DNA of 64,000 nt from Vibrio cidicii (GTDB lineage: Bacteria; Pseudomonadota; Gammaproteobacteria; Enterobacterales; Vibrionaceae), in assembly GCF_009763805.1 (NCBI RefSeq), contig NZ_CP046804.1:558001-622000 (forward strand), written 5' to 3'. Below are positions 12,888 to 22,070 of the stretch, one piece after another. The notes below the pieces were generated by a model that was not told the DNA's origin, searched no databases, and was given only the letters and a program-made list of their open reading frames with translations. The translations under genes were made by a program, and so were the position numbers. Position 1 is the stretch's first letter; the number at the start of each line of letters is the position of its first letter.

Positions 12888-13342
12888 CGTTCCAATCCTA
12901 CCGCCTACTCGCAACGACCATTGCATCATATGTGTCTTGCGGTGCTAGGCATTTTCTCGGTTTGCAAGCTGTCATTTCTTTTTAACACCGATTTCTTATC
13001 TTGTTCATCATTGAGTAAACAGGCAGGTGTCGGTAATCTGTGAGCCAATTGTTCCACTTATGTAACTAAACACTCGTTTGAGTGTGACTTGGCTAACGTC
13101 TTCCCAACGTAACGGTTGTACTGTACACACAATGCCACTTTTGAAATTGTATTTTATTGGCAATGAGATACCTTATACAAAAGCATGAAATAGTCATGTA
13201 ACGCTTGAGCATATTGATAAAAATGAATGATAAAGCTCAGGAAAAATAAATTTAAAACAAATAATTATGCTCAGTTACTCCCCATAAACTATTTAAGTAA
13301 CTGAGTCATCTTTCCAGACTATAACGAAATGGAGAACAACGA
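12888..13342. other. Long gene-free leader region upstream of glgC
   Basis: About 450 bases between the topA terminator and glgC, increasingly AT-rich toward glgC. No ORF of note is present. It ends with an inverted repeat (13270-13305) close to the glgC Shine-Dalgarno. It probably holds the glgCA promoter and leader. Confidence 0.5.
13270..13305 (+). repeat. Inverted repeat in the glgC leader
   Basis: CTCAGTTACT and AGTAACTGAG (10 bp, perfect) flank 16 bases. The repeat ends 37 bases before the glgC ATG and 25 bases before its GGAGAA Shine-Dalgarno. There is no T-run, so it is not a simple terminator. It may be an RNA stem in the leader or a protein-binding site. Confidence 0.65.
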
Positions 13343-14560
13343 ATGGCTGGTGTTTTGGGAATGATTCTTGCTGGTGGTGAAGGCTCAAGATTACGTCCTT
13401 TGACGGAATCGAGAAGTAAACCTTCCGTCCCTTTTGGCGGTAGCTATCGTCTTATCGATTTTGCGTTGAACAACTTTGTTAACGCTGATCTGATGCGCAT
13501 CTACGTATTGACTCAATTTAAATCACAATCTCTATTCCATCATATGAAGAAGGGATGGAACATTAATGGCATTACGGATCGCTTTATCGACCCGATCCCT
13601 GCACAGATGCGGACAGGAAAACGTTGGTATGAAGGAACCGCCGACGCGATTTACCAGAACTTACGTTTTATGGAGCTTTCTGAGCCTGATCAAGTGTGTA
13701 TCTTTGGTTCAGACCACATCTACAAAATGGATATCAAGCAGATGCTTGATTATCACAAAGAGAAAAAAGCGTCGTTAACGGTTTCGGCATTGCGCATGCC
13801 TCTTTCTGAAGCGTCACAATTTGGTGTCATCGAAGTCGATGCTGATGGCCGCATGATTGGCTTTCAAGAAAAACCACAGAATCCGAAGTCTATCCCTGGA
13901 GATCCTGAGCATGCATTAGTTTCAATGGGTAACTATGTGTTTGAGGCAAAGGTACTGTTCGCGGAATTGATTGAAGATGCCGATGATGAAGAGTCATCGC
14001 ACGATTTTGGTAAAGACATTATTCCGAAAATGTTCCCACGTGGTGATGTATTCGTCTACGACTTCAGCTTAAACCGTATTCCTGGAGAGAAAGAACAAGT
14101 GTACTGGCGTGATGTCGGCACGATTGACTCTTACTGGCAAGCGCATATGGACCTTTTGAAACACGATGCGCCGTTCTCGTTATATAACCGTAAGTGGCCG
14201 CTACATACCTATCACCCACCACTACCACCAGCGACGTTTACCGACTCGGCTAATGGTCGCGTGCAGATCATTGATAGTCTGGTCAGCAATGGTAGTTATG
14301 TGCGCGGTTCAAGAATTGAAAAATCTGTCTTAGGTTTTCGCAGCAACATCGCTTCAGCGTGTGACATCAGTGAATGCATCCTGTTAGGCGATGTGAAAAT
14401 CGGCGAGGGTTGCGTGTTGCGCCGCGTGATCATGGATAAAGAGGTCGATGTGGCACCTGGCACGCAGATTGGTGTGAACTTACAGGAAGATAAGAAACAC
14501 TTCCATGTATCGGAAGAGGGCATCGTAGTGATTCCAAAAGGAGCTCGTGTTGGCTACTAG
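13343..14560 (+). CDS. glgC: Glucose-1-phosphate adenylyltransferase (ADP-glucose pyrophosphorylase)
   Basis: Makes ADP-glucose from glucose-1-phosphate and ATP, the committed step of glycogen synthesis. The 405-aa protein has the nucleotidyltransferase signature LAGGEGSRLRPLTESRSKPS, the substrate-loop YEGTADAIYQN, and SDHIYKMD. A C-terminal left-handed beta-helix region follows (SLVSNGSYVRGSRIEKSVLG). Shine-Dalgarno GGAGAA precedes the ATG. Its 3' end overlaps glgA, so the two are coupled. The enzyme is typically allosterically regulated; no regulatory residue assignment is made here. Confidence 0.97.
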   Translation: MAGVLGMILAGGEGSRLRPLTESRSKPSVPFGGSYRLIDFALNNFVNADLMRIYVLTQFKSQSLFHHMKKGWNINGITDRFIDPIPAQMRTGKRWYEGTADAIYQNLRFMELSEPDQVCIFGSDHIYKMDIKQMLDYHKEKKASLTVSALRMPLSEASQFGVIEVDADGRMIGFQEKPQNPKSIPGDPEHALVSMGNYVFEAKVLFAELIEDADDEESSHDFGKDIIPKMFPRGDVFVYDFSLNRIPGEKEQVYWRDVGTIDSYWQAHMDLLKHDAPFSLYNRKWPLHTYHPPLPPATFTDSANGRVQIIDSLVSNGSYVRGSRIEKSVLGFRSNIASACDISECILLGDVKIGEGCVLRRVIMDKEVDVAPGTQIGVNLQEDKKHFHVSEEGIVVIPKGARVGY

Positions 14561-16013
14561 CAACTTGTCTGTTTTGTTTGTTGCTTCTGAAGCTGAAGGG
14601 TTGATCAAGAGCGGTGGCTTGGCGGATGTCGCCAGGGCACTGCCGGAAACCTTGGTTGAACTTGAGCAAGACGCTAGGCTGGTTATTCCGGCCTATTCAG
14701 CGATAGATGGTCTTGCTGACGATGAAGTGGTGTTGGAGAGTCAGTTGGATTTCTGGCCCCATACTTCTTATCAAGTTAAGCAGCGGATGTTAGGTGACTT
14801 ACCCGTCTATCTGATTGCGTGTACTGCGTATTTTGATCGACCAGCCATGTATGCGGAAAACAATCAATCTTATGCTGATAATGGCGAGCGCTTTGCCTTT
14901 TTCAGTGCCGCTTGTTTGGATATGTTGCCTAAGATCGGTTTTCGTCCACACATAGTGCACGCCAATGACTGGCATACTGGCTTAGTCCCATTTCTGCTCA
15001 AGTATCGTTACGCCAACAACGAGTTTTTCGCTGAAACACGCAGCGTCCTCTCTATCCACAATGCTGTGTTCAAAGGTGTTTTCAGTTATCAAGAACTTCA
15101 GTGCTTACCTGAGTTTCATAGCCGATATGTCCCTGAAGTGGCGGTGAGTGCAACTCACATCACGATGCTCAAAGCAGGAGTGATGACCGCAGATAAGATC
15201 AATGCGGTCAGTCCTACCTATGCAGAAGAGCTTAAAACCGAACTGGGTAGTCATGGCATGGCTTGGGAGTTTCAATACCGCGCTGTGGATTTGGTGGGTA
15301 TCTTAAATGGCTGTGACTATTCGGCTTGGAATCCTCAGACCGATGCCTTCCTGCCGACGCGCTATGAAGCGACCTTGCACAGCATGGAGCAAGGCAAACG
15401 CGACTGTAAAGCGGCACTGCAACAACAAGTCGGGCTTCCCGTCAAAGACGTCGCGATGTTTGGTATGGTGTGCCGGCTGACCCATCAAAAAGGGGTACAC
15501 TATCTGTTGCCGATCCTGAGTGAGTTTTTAAAGCATGAAGCTCAATTGGTGATTGTCGGTACTGGTGATCCACTACTGGCGATGGAACTCAGAGATGTAG
15601 CCGCTCGTTTTGCTGATAAGCTTGTCTTTATCGAAGCATACGATAATCAACTTGCACACTTGGTCGAAGCGGCTGCCGATTTCTTTCTGATGCCTTCTGA
15701 GTTTGAACCATGTGGTTTAAATCAGATCTACAGCATGGCCTATGGCACCTTGCCAATCGTTCGTGGTGTGGGTGGTTTGAAGGACAGTGTGCATGATTAC
15801 GACGCAAATCCTGCCGAGGCAACCGGAATTGTTTTCCAAGATCCAACCCCTCAAGCTCTGTTGATCAGTATGCAGCGCGCTTTACTTCTCTATGCACAAA
15901 ATCTAGCGGAAGTCCGCCGGGTACAGTTGCAAGCGATGCAGCAAGATTTTTGCTGGAGTAAGGCTGCTCAGCAATACTTAAGCCTTTATAAAGCGGCGCT
16001 AAGAATTGGTTAA
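14550..16013 (+). CDS. glgA: Glycogen synthase (ADP-glucose type, GT5)
   Basis: Transfers glucose from ADP-glucose to the glycogen chain. The 487-aa GT-B fold protein has an N-terminal GGLADV loop (here KSGGLADVARALP rather than the common KTGGL) and C-terminal FLMPSEFEPCGLNQIYSMAYGT with the catalytic Glu. The ATG is absent: candidates are GTG 14547 (three bases after AAGGAG) and TTG 14550 (six bases). The TTG is chosen for spacing, though either is possible. The start lies inside the last codons of glgC, giving translational coupling. A strong terminator follows. Confidence 0.95.
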   Translation: MATSNLSVLFVASEAEGLIKSGGLADVARALPETLVELEQDARLVIPAYSAIDGLADDEVVLESQLDFWPHTSYQVKQRMLGDLPVYLIACTAYFDRPAMYAENNQSYADNGERFAFFSAACLDMLPKIGFRPHIVHANDWHTGLVPFLLKYRYANNEFFAETRSVLSIHNAVFKGVFSYQELQCLPEFHSRYVPEVAVSATHITMLKAGVMTADKINAVSPTYAEELKTELGSHGMAWEFQYRAVDLVGILNGCDYSAWNPQTDAFLPTRYEATLHSMEQGKRDCKAALQQQVGLPVKDVAMFGMVCRLTHQKGVHYLLPILSEFLKHEAQLVIVGTGDPLLAMELRDVAARFADKLVFIEAYDNQLAHLVEAAADFFLMPSEFEPCGLNQIYSMAYGTLPIVRGVGGLKDSVHDYDANPAEATGIVFQDPTPQALLISMQRALLLYAQNLAEVRRVQLQAMQQDFCWSKAAQQYLSLYKAALRIG

Positions 16014-16031
16014 CAAAGTCAGAAATTGAGT

Positions 16032-16068
16032 AAAAGGCACGCTTTTACGTGCCTTTTTGCTTTTTTTA
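16032..16068 (+). terminator. Terminator of glgCA
   Basis: AAAAGGCACG pairs with CGTGCCTTTT around a six-base loop and is followed by two T-runs. Confidence 0.85.
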
Positions 16069-16151
16069 TTCCAACGCAAATCGCTATTGAGCCTTTCTAT
16101 GGTAGGATTTCCGCCCTATAGTTAGCTAAGAGTGAATGAGCGGTATAATCC

Positions 16152-16953
16152 ATGCCTCAAACGTTACTGTTTCATAAAACCTATTTACATCCAACCAGCC
16201 AGGAGTGGGTGGTTTTTGTCCATGGTGCGGGAGGTAGCTCCTCAATATGGTTTAAACAGATAAAAGCGTATAAACAACACTTCAATCTGTTATTGGTGGA
16301 TTTAAGAGGACACGGAAAATCGAATCAGTTGTTTAAAAATCTGATGAGTAGCCGCTACACGTTTAAAGCGGTGACGCACGATATCCTTCAGGTGCTTGAT
16401 CATTTGAAAATCCACTCAGCCCATTTTGTCGGTATGTCGCTTGGCACCATTATTGTTAGAAATCTTGCAGAGATGGCAAGTGAACGCGTGAAATCGATGG
16501 TACTTGGTGGCGCGATTACTCGCTTAGATGCTCGTTTCGCAGTTTTTGGTGTCACTTGGCAATGTGGGTAAACACATTCTTCCTTACATGTGGCTATACA
16601 AACTGTTTGCCTATATCGTGATGCCGCAAAGGAATCAACAAGAATCTCGGCACCTGTTTATCCGTGAGGCCAAAAAATTGTGCCAAAAGGAGTTCAAGCG
16701 CTGGTTTATCCTAGCGGCAGAAGTTAACCCACTGATGCGCTACTTTAAAGAAAGAGAGCTGCCTATCCCGACGCTCTATTTGATGGGCGACAAGGATTAC
16801 ATGTTTATCAAGCCAGTAAAAGAGATGGTCGCAGTTCATAAACAGAGCGAACTGTTGGAGATCCGCGACTGTGGACATGTTTGCAATGTCGAACGCCCCG
16901 AAGAGTTTAATCGCTATTCAATCAATTTTATTCGCAGACAAATTCCAATTTAA
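16152..16953 (+). CDS. Alpha/beta hydrolase (one apparent 1-base frameshift)
   Basis: A hydrolase of unknown substrate. VVFVHGAGGSSSIWF is the oxyanion region, GMSLGT carries the nucleophile Ser, GDKDYMF the acid, and CGHVCNVERPEEFN the catalytic His. The reading frame breaks at 16535-16537 in CTCGTTTCGCAG; deleting one T (GAAAC to GAAC on the minus strand) joins the halves through RSQFLVSLGNVGKH to give 266 aa. All triad residues are then in one protein, so it is likely functional. It is monocistronic, after the glgCA terminator, and its role is not evident from the neighbours. Confidence 0.85.
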
Positions 16954-16960
16954 TCTGAGT

Positions 16961-17275
16961 TTAACTGCTGGTGTCGGGTTCGCCACAACACCAACAGAGA
17001 GCGAATTGGCCCTCATTTTCCTCACCGCAGTTTGAACAGTACCAATGAGTAGCAACGCAGGGCTTTTGCAAGTACTCACTAACGATTTTCAGTGCTGCTT
17101 GGTATTGCTGAGGCTCATGTAGCCAAATATAGGGGTCACTTTCACTGGTCGCGGGTAGTTCGCCTTTCAAGCCAAACAGCCCCTCTCCGTGTACTTCACA
17201 CCTGATATTCTCATTTCGCAACAGTTGACAGACGATATGTGCCTCAACAGGGGAATTGGCAGTAAATACACGCAT
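16961..17275 (-). CDS. DUF2007 protein with C-terminal zinc ribbon
   Basis: A 104-aa protein. Residues 1-70 match the DUF2007 putative signal-transducing fold (start MRVFTANSPVEAHIVCQLL, then IWLHEPQQYQAAL). The last 25 residues hold CSNCGEENEGQFALCWCCG, a four-cysteine zinc ribbon. The ATG lies three bases from the stop of the upstream TVP38-type gene, so they form an operon. Function is unknown. Confidence 0.8.
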   Translation of the reverse strand: MRVFTANSPVEAHIVCQLLRNENIRCEVHGEGLFGLKGELPATSESDPYIWLHEPQQYQAALKIVSEYLQKPCVATHWYCSNCGEENEGQFALCWCCGEPDTSS

Positions 17276-17278
17276 CTT

Positions 17279-17968
17279 TTACCGTTCACTCTCTACAGTA
17301 GACTGAGGGCGATATTTGTTCATCAACCATTTCACTACCATAGGAAAAAGCCCAAGTAATAGAAACGACAGCAAAACGGCAGGTGAAACGATCCCGGAGA
17401 GTGAATCGATCTCGGCGATTTGTGTTCCGGCGTTTAGATAGACAACCGTGCCGGGTAGCATGCCAATTTGACTGGTTAAGTAAAAGCGACTGGCTGTCAT
17501 TTTACTTAGCCCCATCAGAAGGTTGATTAGAAAAAAAGGAAACACGGGGATTAGTCGAAGTGATAGCAGATAGAAAGAACCATCTCGCTCAACACCTTGA
17601 TTAATGGCCTGTAACTTATCAGAAAATTTCTTTTGCACCCACTCTCTTAGCAAATATCGACTGCTTAAAAATGCCAATGTAGCCCCAACGGTACTGGCGA
17701 AAGAGACGAGCAACAAACTAAACCAAAATCCGAACAAAGCAGCACCGAGTAAGGTAACAACAGTGGCTCCGGGGATGGAAAAAGCAGTCAGAGCAACGTA
17801 TAGAAAAAAATAAGTGATTGCGGCCGTTAGCCAATGTTGGCTGATAAAGTTGCTAAGTAATTGCTGTTGAGCTTTGGCATTTTCTAAAGTGAGGTAGGGC
17901 GCAAAGTGATAGAGTAAAATAGCCATCACACTGACTAAAAGAAGGCCAAAAAGCAGTTTTTTGTTCAT
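17279..17968 (-). CDS. TVP38/TMEM64 (DedA-like, SNARE-associated) membrane protein
   Basis: A 229-aa inner-membrane protein with about five hydrophobic segments and the family motif region FSIPGATVVTLLGAALFGFW (about residues 60-80), followed by LSLRLIPVFPFFLINLLMG. The ATG at 17968 (MNKKLLFGLLLV) is chosen; the 50 upstream codons lie over the tfoY terminator region and are not conserved-looking. Members of this superfamily are implicated in membrane-lipid flipping and homeostasis, but substrate assignment would be guesswork. It is coupled to the DUF2007 gene. Confidence 0.87.
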   Translation of the reverse strand: MNKKLLFGLLLVSVMAILLYHFAPYLTLENAKAQQQLLSNFISQHWLTAAITYFFLYVALTAFSIPGATVVTLLGAALFGFWFSLLLVSFASTVGATLAFLSSRYLLREWVQKKFSDKLQAINQGVERDGSFYLLSLRLIPVFPFFLINLLMGLSKMTASRFYLTSQIGMLPGTVVYLNAGTQIAEIDSLSGIVSPAVLLSFLLLGLFPMVVKWLMNKYRPQSTVESER

Positions 17969-18070
17969 CGTATTTTTCCAAGTTAAATTCTTTAATCTAA
18001 GACAGGAAAAAGCACAAAAAAATTTCAGACAAAGCGAAAAAACTAAGCACAGCGTTGAATACGCCGAGTA

Positions 18071-18103
18071 AAGAAAAAGCCACTTCATTGTGAAAGTGGC
18101 TTT
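18071..18103 (-). terminator. Terminator of tfoY
   Basis: AAAGCCACTT and AAGTGGCTTT form a 10-bp stem. On the minus strand it is followed by a TTTTTCTTT tail, 18 bases past the tfoY stop. Confidence 0.8.
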
Positions 18104-18120
18104 CAGAAACTTACTCAAGC

Positions 18121-18714
18121 TTAAGAGGAAAGCTTGTTGACTAGCTCATCTCGGCGCTTTTGAGGAATGACGCTCCAGTGTGTCCCATTGATAGCGCCTT
18201 CTAACGCCCACAATAGTTCAAGGCTAACACTTCCACTGTGCGTGTTTTTGATCGCTTCATAAGCACCAACAGAGCCTTGCATTTCCAACTGCTCAACCGT
18301 TTCAATACCTGCTTTTTTCAGCATACGCTCAGTTGCCAGCCTTAGATTTGGTAAATCTTTCAGACGATCGGGTTTGGCAACAGCTTGAAGCTCTTTTTCT
18401 TTTCGGGCGCTGTCCAAAGCTTGTCTTGCGACGCTCATCAATGCCGTCTTGTTGTCCCAAAGTGAATCGGTTACCGCGTAGTATTTGGTAACAACAGGGA
18501 AGCCACGTTTTTTGTAAACATAAGGCCTAAGGCCCTGTTTTTCGAACAATGAGGTTGTGTTTTGATCCGCGCGAATATGAAGCTGATCTTTGACGACCAA
18601 TGCAAACATGGTCTCATCTGCAAAAAGGCCGAATCCGCCAAACATAGAGCGAGATTTTATCGCACCAAGTTGCTCAAAAAGCTTCATCGAATCTTTGAGT
18701 ATCGGTTTATCCAT
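18121..18714 (-). CDS. tfoY: TfoX/Sxy-family regulator TfoY
   Basis: A 197-aa protein with a TfoX N-terminal domain ([19 protein letters not shown], about residues 21-39) and a TfoX C-terminal helix-hairpin-helix-like domain ([20 protein letters not shown], then [16 protein letters not shown]). In V. cholerae the paralogue TfoX drives competence, while TfoY controls type VI secretion and motility and lies behind a c-di-GMP riboswitch. The riboswitch here (18831-18923), and the purR-torD-torR neighbours, identify this as TfoY. It has its own leader of about 210 bases and its own terminator. Confidence 0.93.
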   Translation of the reverse strand: MDKPILKDSMKLFEQLGAIKSRSMFGGFGLFADETMFALVVKDQLHIRADQNTTSLFEKQGLRPYVYKKRGFPVVTKYYAVTDSLWDNKTALMSVARQALDSARKEKELQAVAKPDRLKDLPNLRLATERMLKKAGIETVEQLEMQGSVGAYEAIKNTHSGSVSLELLWALEGAINGTHWSVIPQKRRDELVNKLSS

Positions 18715-18722
18715 GATGTGTT

Positions 18723-18771
18723 ATCTCGGTGTAATTACAATTACGCCACCCATAAATCAGGTCCGAGAGAT
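18723..18771 (-). promoter_or_regulatory. Candidate expression-platform hairpin of the tfoY leader
   Basis: On the minus strand ATCTCTCGG (18771-18763) can pair with CCGAGAT (18729-18723), which contains the only purine-rich stretch (GAG) upstream of the tfoY ATG. The pairing would occlude a weak ribosome site, suggesting translational control by the upstream aptamer. The pairing is a proposal from inspection only. Confidence 0.4.
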
Positions 18772-18830
18772 TAGCAAACCAATGCATACAAGATGTCATT
18801 AGAGAGTCAACTTAATGTAATGCATTTTTG

Positions 18831-18923
18831 CCATCGGGAACCCCGCTACCTACCAAAACAGTATTTGGTTTAGGCCGGAGGCTTTGCGTCCCACCCTTTC
18901 AGATGGTTTGCCCTGTGCGTGAC
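18831..18923 (-). promoter_or_regulatory. Cyclic di-GMP-I (GEMM) riboswitch aptamer upstream of tfoY
   Basis: The minus strand reads CACGCACAGGGCAAACCAT, then a GAAA tetraloop stem, GGGACGCAAAGCCTCCGGCC, CTAAACC, and GGTAGGTAGCGGGGTTCCC. This matches the V. cholerae Vc2 aptamer almost base for base, including the GNRA loop, the conserved GGACGCAAAGCCUCCGG core and the GGUAGGUAGCGGGG receptor side. Only the P3 apical loop differs substantially. It starts about 210 bases upstream of tfoY, the gene controlled by Vc2. Confidence 0.95.
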
Positions 18924-19079
18924 AGCTAAAGGATACGATTTCTATTGGACTAACATCACATTTTAGGATTGAAAGTGTGATCTTGGTTCAGGTAATAGTT
19001 TGCGGGAAATGAGGAAAAACTCGTGTGCGACAGTATCTGGTTATTTGTCACAATAATGATTTTGTTTTGACACAAAAAA

Positions 19080-19100
19080 CAGACGCCGAAATGGCGTCTG
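19080..19100 (-). terminator. Terminator of purR
   Basis: CAGACGCC pairs with GGCGTCTG around a five-base loop. On the minus strand a TTTTTT tail follows; a plus-strand T-run also exists. It lies 14 bases past the purR stop. Confidence 0.85.
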
Positions 19101-19113
19101 CTTTTTAACATTC

Positions 19114-20119
19114 TCAGTTCAGTTTTTTAACTGTGTCGCGGATAACGATTTCTGGATGCATCTCAAAAATGCGTTTATCGTGCTCTTTGTCTTTAATGCG
19201 TTCTAGGAGAATTTCAAATGCATTTTTACCCACACGGCGCTTTGGCTGGTGAATCGTGGTAAGCGGTGGAGAAAAGTACTCGGCCAGTTCTATGTTGTCG
19301 TAACCGATCACTGATATGTCGTCAGGAATACGAATGTCGAGTTGTTGTAAACGGCTCATTAGACCAAGTGCCATAGTGTCGTTAAAGCAGAAAATCGCGG
19401 TTGGGCGATCGTCCCAAGAGGCAATCTTATCGGCGACCAGTACTGCAGTGTCACATTCAAAATTACCTTCTAAGATCCAATCTTCGTTGACCGCTAGGTT
19501 TCGCTTCTGCCATTGCGCGTTTAAAGCCAAGAATTCGCTCCTGACACGCCGCTTTTTCAAAATGACCGCTCAAGCAGGCAATCTTACTGTGACCATTATC
19601 AATCAGGTACTTGGTTGCGAGATAGCCACCTTCTTCCGAGTTATCGATGATCTTGTCGGCTTGTGAGCTAATTGGACCCCAGTCCATGATTACTTTTGGA
19701 ATATCGGCGTGTCTATCGAGCATTTCACGAAGTTCTTCGGTCAGATCTGAACACATCACCAAGATACCGTCGACGCGCTTTTCTGCCAGCATACGGATAT
19801 AGTCGCGCTGCTTTTCATAGATGCCACCGGTATTACATAGAATCAAGGTATAACCTTGGCGGTAGCAGTAGCTTTCTACGCCATCAATCACTTCAGAGAA
19901 AAAGAGGTTAGTTGACTGAGTAACCAGCATGCCAATGGTGCGAGTTGTATTGCATTTCAAACTGCGTGCGACGGCGCTGGGCGCGTAGTTGAGCTCATCC
20001 ACCGCTTTCATTACTTTTTCTTGAGTTGCTTCTGCAACAAAGCGGGTTTTGTTGATCACGTGTGAAACGGTCGTGGTTGATACGCCGGCTAAACGTGCGA
20101 CATCTTTAATTGTGGCCAT
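19114..20119 (-). CDS. purR: LacI-family repressor PurR (one apparent 1-base frameshift)
   Basis: Purine-responsive repressor. The N-terminal helix-turn-helix [20 protein letters not shown] followed by [11 protein letters not shown] is diagnostic of PurR, and the periplasmic-binding-like core ends with the usual [20 protein letters not shown] segment. The frame breaks at 19499-19501 (coding strand GCGAAACCT, expected GCGAACCT); correction gives 334 aa with [15 protein letters not shown] across the joint, near the E. coli length of 341. It lies between torD and tfoY with terminators on both sides. In PurR the co-repressors are hypoxanthine and guanine. Confidence 0.93.
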
Positions 20120-20423
20120 AGTCTTGTCCTGTCCAAGGTTACCGCGGGAATAGTTGGCCGGGTAACGCTCTTGCTACCTTTCTTTGCATCGGTCTTGAAC
20201 ATGGAAAGAGACCCAAGAAAAGCAGCAGCTTAGCTAAAAAAACACAAAAACCGCTGTTTTTCAGCGGTTTGCATTAAATTCATATTTTATCGTTTGCGGT
20301 CTCAATTTTATATCGAGATACGTCAGCAGGCAACCAGCTCAGCACGCGAATATTGTATCCGTGTTCACACTTTATTGGTTAAGCTTCACTCGAGTGATTG
20401 CTCTATTGATAAGCCTGTAATTA
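20120..20423. other. Spacer between purR and torD
   Basis: About 300 bases carrying the purR promoter (minus) and the torD 3' region. Apart from the torD terminator (20248-20270), only one half of a PurR-like operator (CGCAAACG on the minus strand, 20291-20298) was seen, which is too weak to call. Confidence 0.5.
20237..20270 (-). terminator. Terminator downstream of torD
   Basis: AAACCGCTG pairs with CAGCGGTTT around a five-T loop; the minus strand continues TTGTGTTTTTTT. It is the first terminator after torD, about 150 bases past its stop. Confidence 0.75.
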
Positions 20424-21068
20424 TTATCTAAGTAAATAGTCACTGTCCAGTTTACAAAATGCAATTAATAGTTTTGCGACACTGGCATAGAAGCCAAATT
20501 GGTCGTGTTGCATACACTGCTGGTAAAATTGCGGCAGCCAAGAAAGCAGCATGCTTTCAATAAACTGCTGCTGCTCGGCAAGTGCGGTTTCCATATGGCG
20601 CTCTTGTTCCAGCTCATTCGAGCGGATAATTAGATGGCCTAAAAAGTCCAGTTGAATAGCGAGGTGATCCGCAGGTTCATTGATATTTTCGCTCACTTTT
20701 ACGCCGTGATCTGTCATCAGTTTTTCCATCATTCTGGCAGGTTCAGCGTTGAGTAACCCGGATTGGTCGAGATAGATAGAAGCGTAAGGCAAAGCGCCAT
20801 GTTTTGCGCTTTTTAGAAAAAGGTCGCAAAAGTCTGCGGCCAGTTCAAGTTGAGCATCTTGACGGTCAAGCAGTTTATTCAGTGTTTCCACCAGTTGCTG
20901 CGCTTCAATCCGCAAACGATCATTTTCGGCTAAACCAGAAAGAAATGAGCGAATTTCTGCGCTGTGATATTTGTCCAGTTCGACTTGGTTTAACTCTTTG
21001 GCAAAAAGACTCGAAAACCACCAGTAAATTTCGGCACGTTTTTCATTAAAGGTTTTGATTTCTTGCAT
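20424..21068 (-). CDS. torD: Chaperone TorD for TMAO reductase
   Basis: A 214-aa all-helical chaperone of the TorD/DmsD family that binds the signal peptide and apo-form of the molybdoenzyme TorA before Tat export. Visible features are the start [42 protein letters not shown], and [14 protein letters not shown]. The ATG at 21068 is chosen over an upstream in-frame start because AGGAA and AGGAG precede it. It is divergent from torR, consistent with TMAO respiration, but torA and torC are not in the window. Confidence 0.92.
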   Translation of the reverse strand: MQEIKTFNEKRAEIYWWFSSLFAKELNQVELDKYHSAEIRSFLSGLAENDRLRIEAQQLVETLNKLLDRQDAQLELAADFCDLFLKSAKHGALPYASIYLDQSGLLNAEPARMMEKLMTDHGVKVSENINEPADHLAIQLDFLGHLIIRSNELEQERHMETALAEQQQFIESMLLSWLPQFYQQCMQHDQFGFYASVAKLLIAFCKLDSDYLLR

Positions 21069-21113
21069 TTTATTCCTGCTCCTCAAGGCTTCTCTGATTA
21101 GTCTAACCAATAA

Positions 21114-21266
21114 AAATGAACAGCGGTCGCCCTAATTATTAATGGGTTATTTAATTATATGTCACCTTGTAAATGGGCAAAAAATAAGCTTGTCTTGAAT
21201 CAATAAAACCTGAGATTGTTGGGTTAACTTTGATGTGACGCTAGAAATGTGACTATTTATGAATAG
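21114..21266. promoter_or_regulatory. Two candidate tor boxes between torD and torR
   Basis: Minus-strand CTGTTCATTT (21123-21114) matches the E. coli tor box CTGTTCATAT at nine of ten bases. CTATTCATAA (21266-21257) matches at eight of ten. Their placement between the two divergent tor genes suits autoregulation by TorR, but short matches like these are weak evidence. Confidence 0.35.
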
Positions 21267-21306
21267 AATAAATCGGCGTAGGCAAGAATGACAGAAAGTG
21301 GTGTAA

Positions 21307-22020
21307 ATGAGCTATCACGTATTAGTCGTAGAAGATGATGTAGTGACACGCGCTAAATTGGTGGGTTACTTCCAAAATGAAGGATATACCGTCAGTGAAG
21401 CAGAAAGTGGCGCAGAGATGCGTGAGATGTTGAACAGCCAAACCATCGATTTGGTGATGCTGGACATTAATCTCACTGGAGAAGATGGCTTGCTTTTGAC
21501 GCGGGAACTGCGTGGCCAATCGGATATCGGCATCATATTAGTGACAGGTCGCACGGATAGCATAGACAAAATTGTTGGTTTGGAGATGGGTGCGGATGAT
21601 TACGTGACCAAACCGTTTGAGTTAAGAGAGCTGTTAGTTCGAGTGAAGAACCTGCTATGGCGTATGTCTTTAACCGATACGGCAAAGCAAAAAGGGCGCG
21701 CCGACGAGCAGGAGCTGCATGTTGTGCGCTTTGCTGATTGGACGTTTGACATTCATCGTCGGGCATTGAGCCGCAATGGTGAACCGGTAAAATTAACCAA
21801 GGCGGAGTATGAGTTATTAGTAGCACTCTCGTCATATCCCAACCAGGTGCTGAGCCGTGAGCGCATTTTAAACATGATTAGCCATCGTGTTGATGCGCCT
21901 AACGATCGCACCATCGACGTGCTGATTCGCCGCATGCGTGCCAAGATGGAGTTTGACCCCAAGAATCCGCAAATTTTTGTCACAGTTCACGGCGAAGGCT
22001 ATATGTTCGCAGGCGATTAA
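21307..22020 (+). CDS. torR: Two-component response regulator TorR (OmpR/PhoB family)
   Basis: A 237-aa regulator. The receiver domain has the acidic pair EDD at residues 9-11, the phospho-acceptor Asp in LVMLDINLTGEDG (about residue 53), and the switch Lys in YVTKPFE. The C-terminal winged helix includes LTKAEYELL and RTIDVLIRRMRAKME. Location next to torD and the similarity through HVLVVEDDVVTRAKL identify it as TorR, which activates TMAO-reductase genes. The cognate sensor TorS is not in the window. Confidence 0.92.
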   Translation: MSYHVLVVEDDVVTRAKLVGYFQNEGYTVSEAESGAEMREMLNSQTIDLVMLDINLTGEDGLLLTRELRGQSDIGIILVTGRTDSIDKIVGLEMGADDYVTKPFELRELLVRVKNLLWRMSLTDTAKQKGRADEQELHVVRFADWTFDIHRRALSRNGEPVKLTKAEYELLVALSSYPNQVLSRERILNMISHRVDAPNDRTIDVLIRRMRAKMEFDPKNPQIFVTVHGEGYMFAGD

Positions 22021-22070
22021 AAGCCAGAAATGGGCTAAAGCAGACCGCTTTGTCTCAGTGTCGAACAATA

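Noticed and set aside
18561..18802. Small plus-strand ORFs overlapping the tfoY start and leader
   Set aside because: They lie antisense to tfoY and its leader, without Shine-Dalgarno or domain features.
20291..20300. Possible PurR operator upstream of purR
   Set aside because: Only one half (CGCAAACG on the minus strand) fits the consensus; the other half is AT-rich and unlike it.
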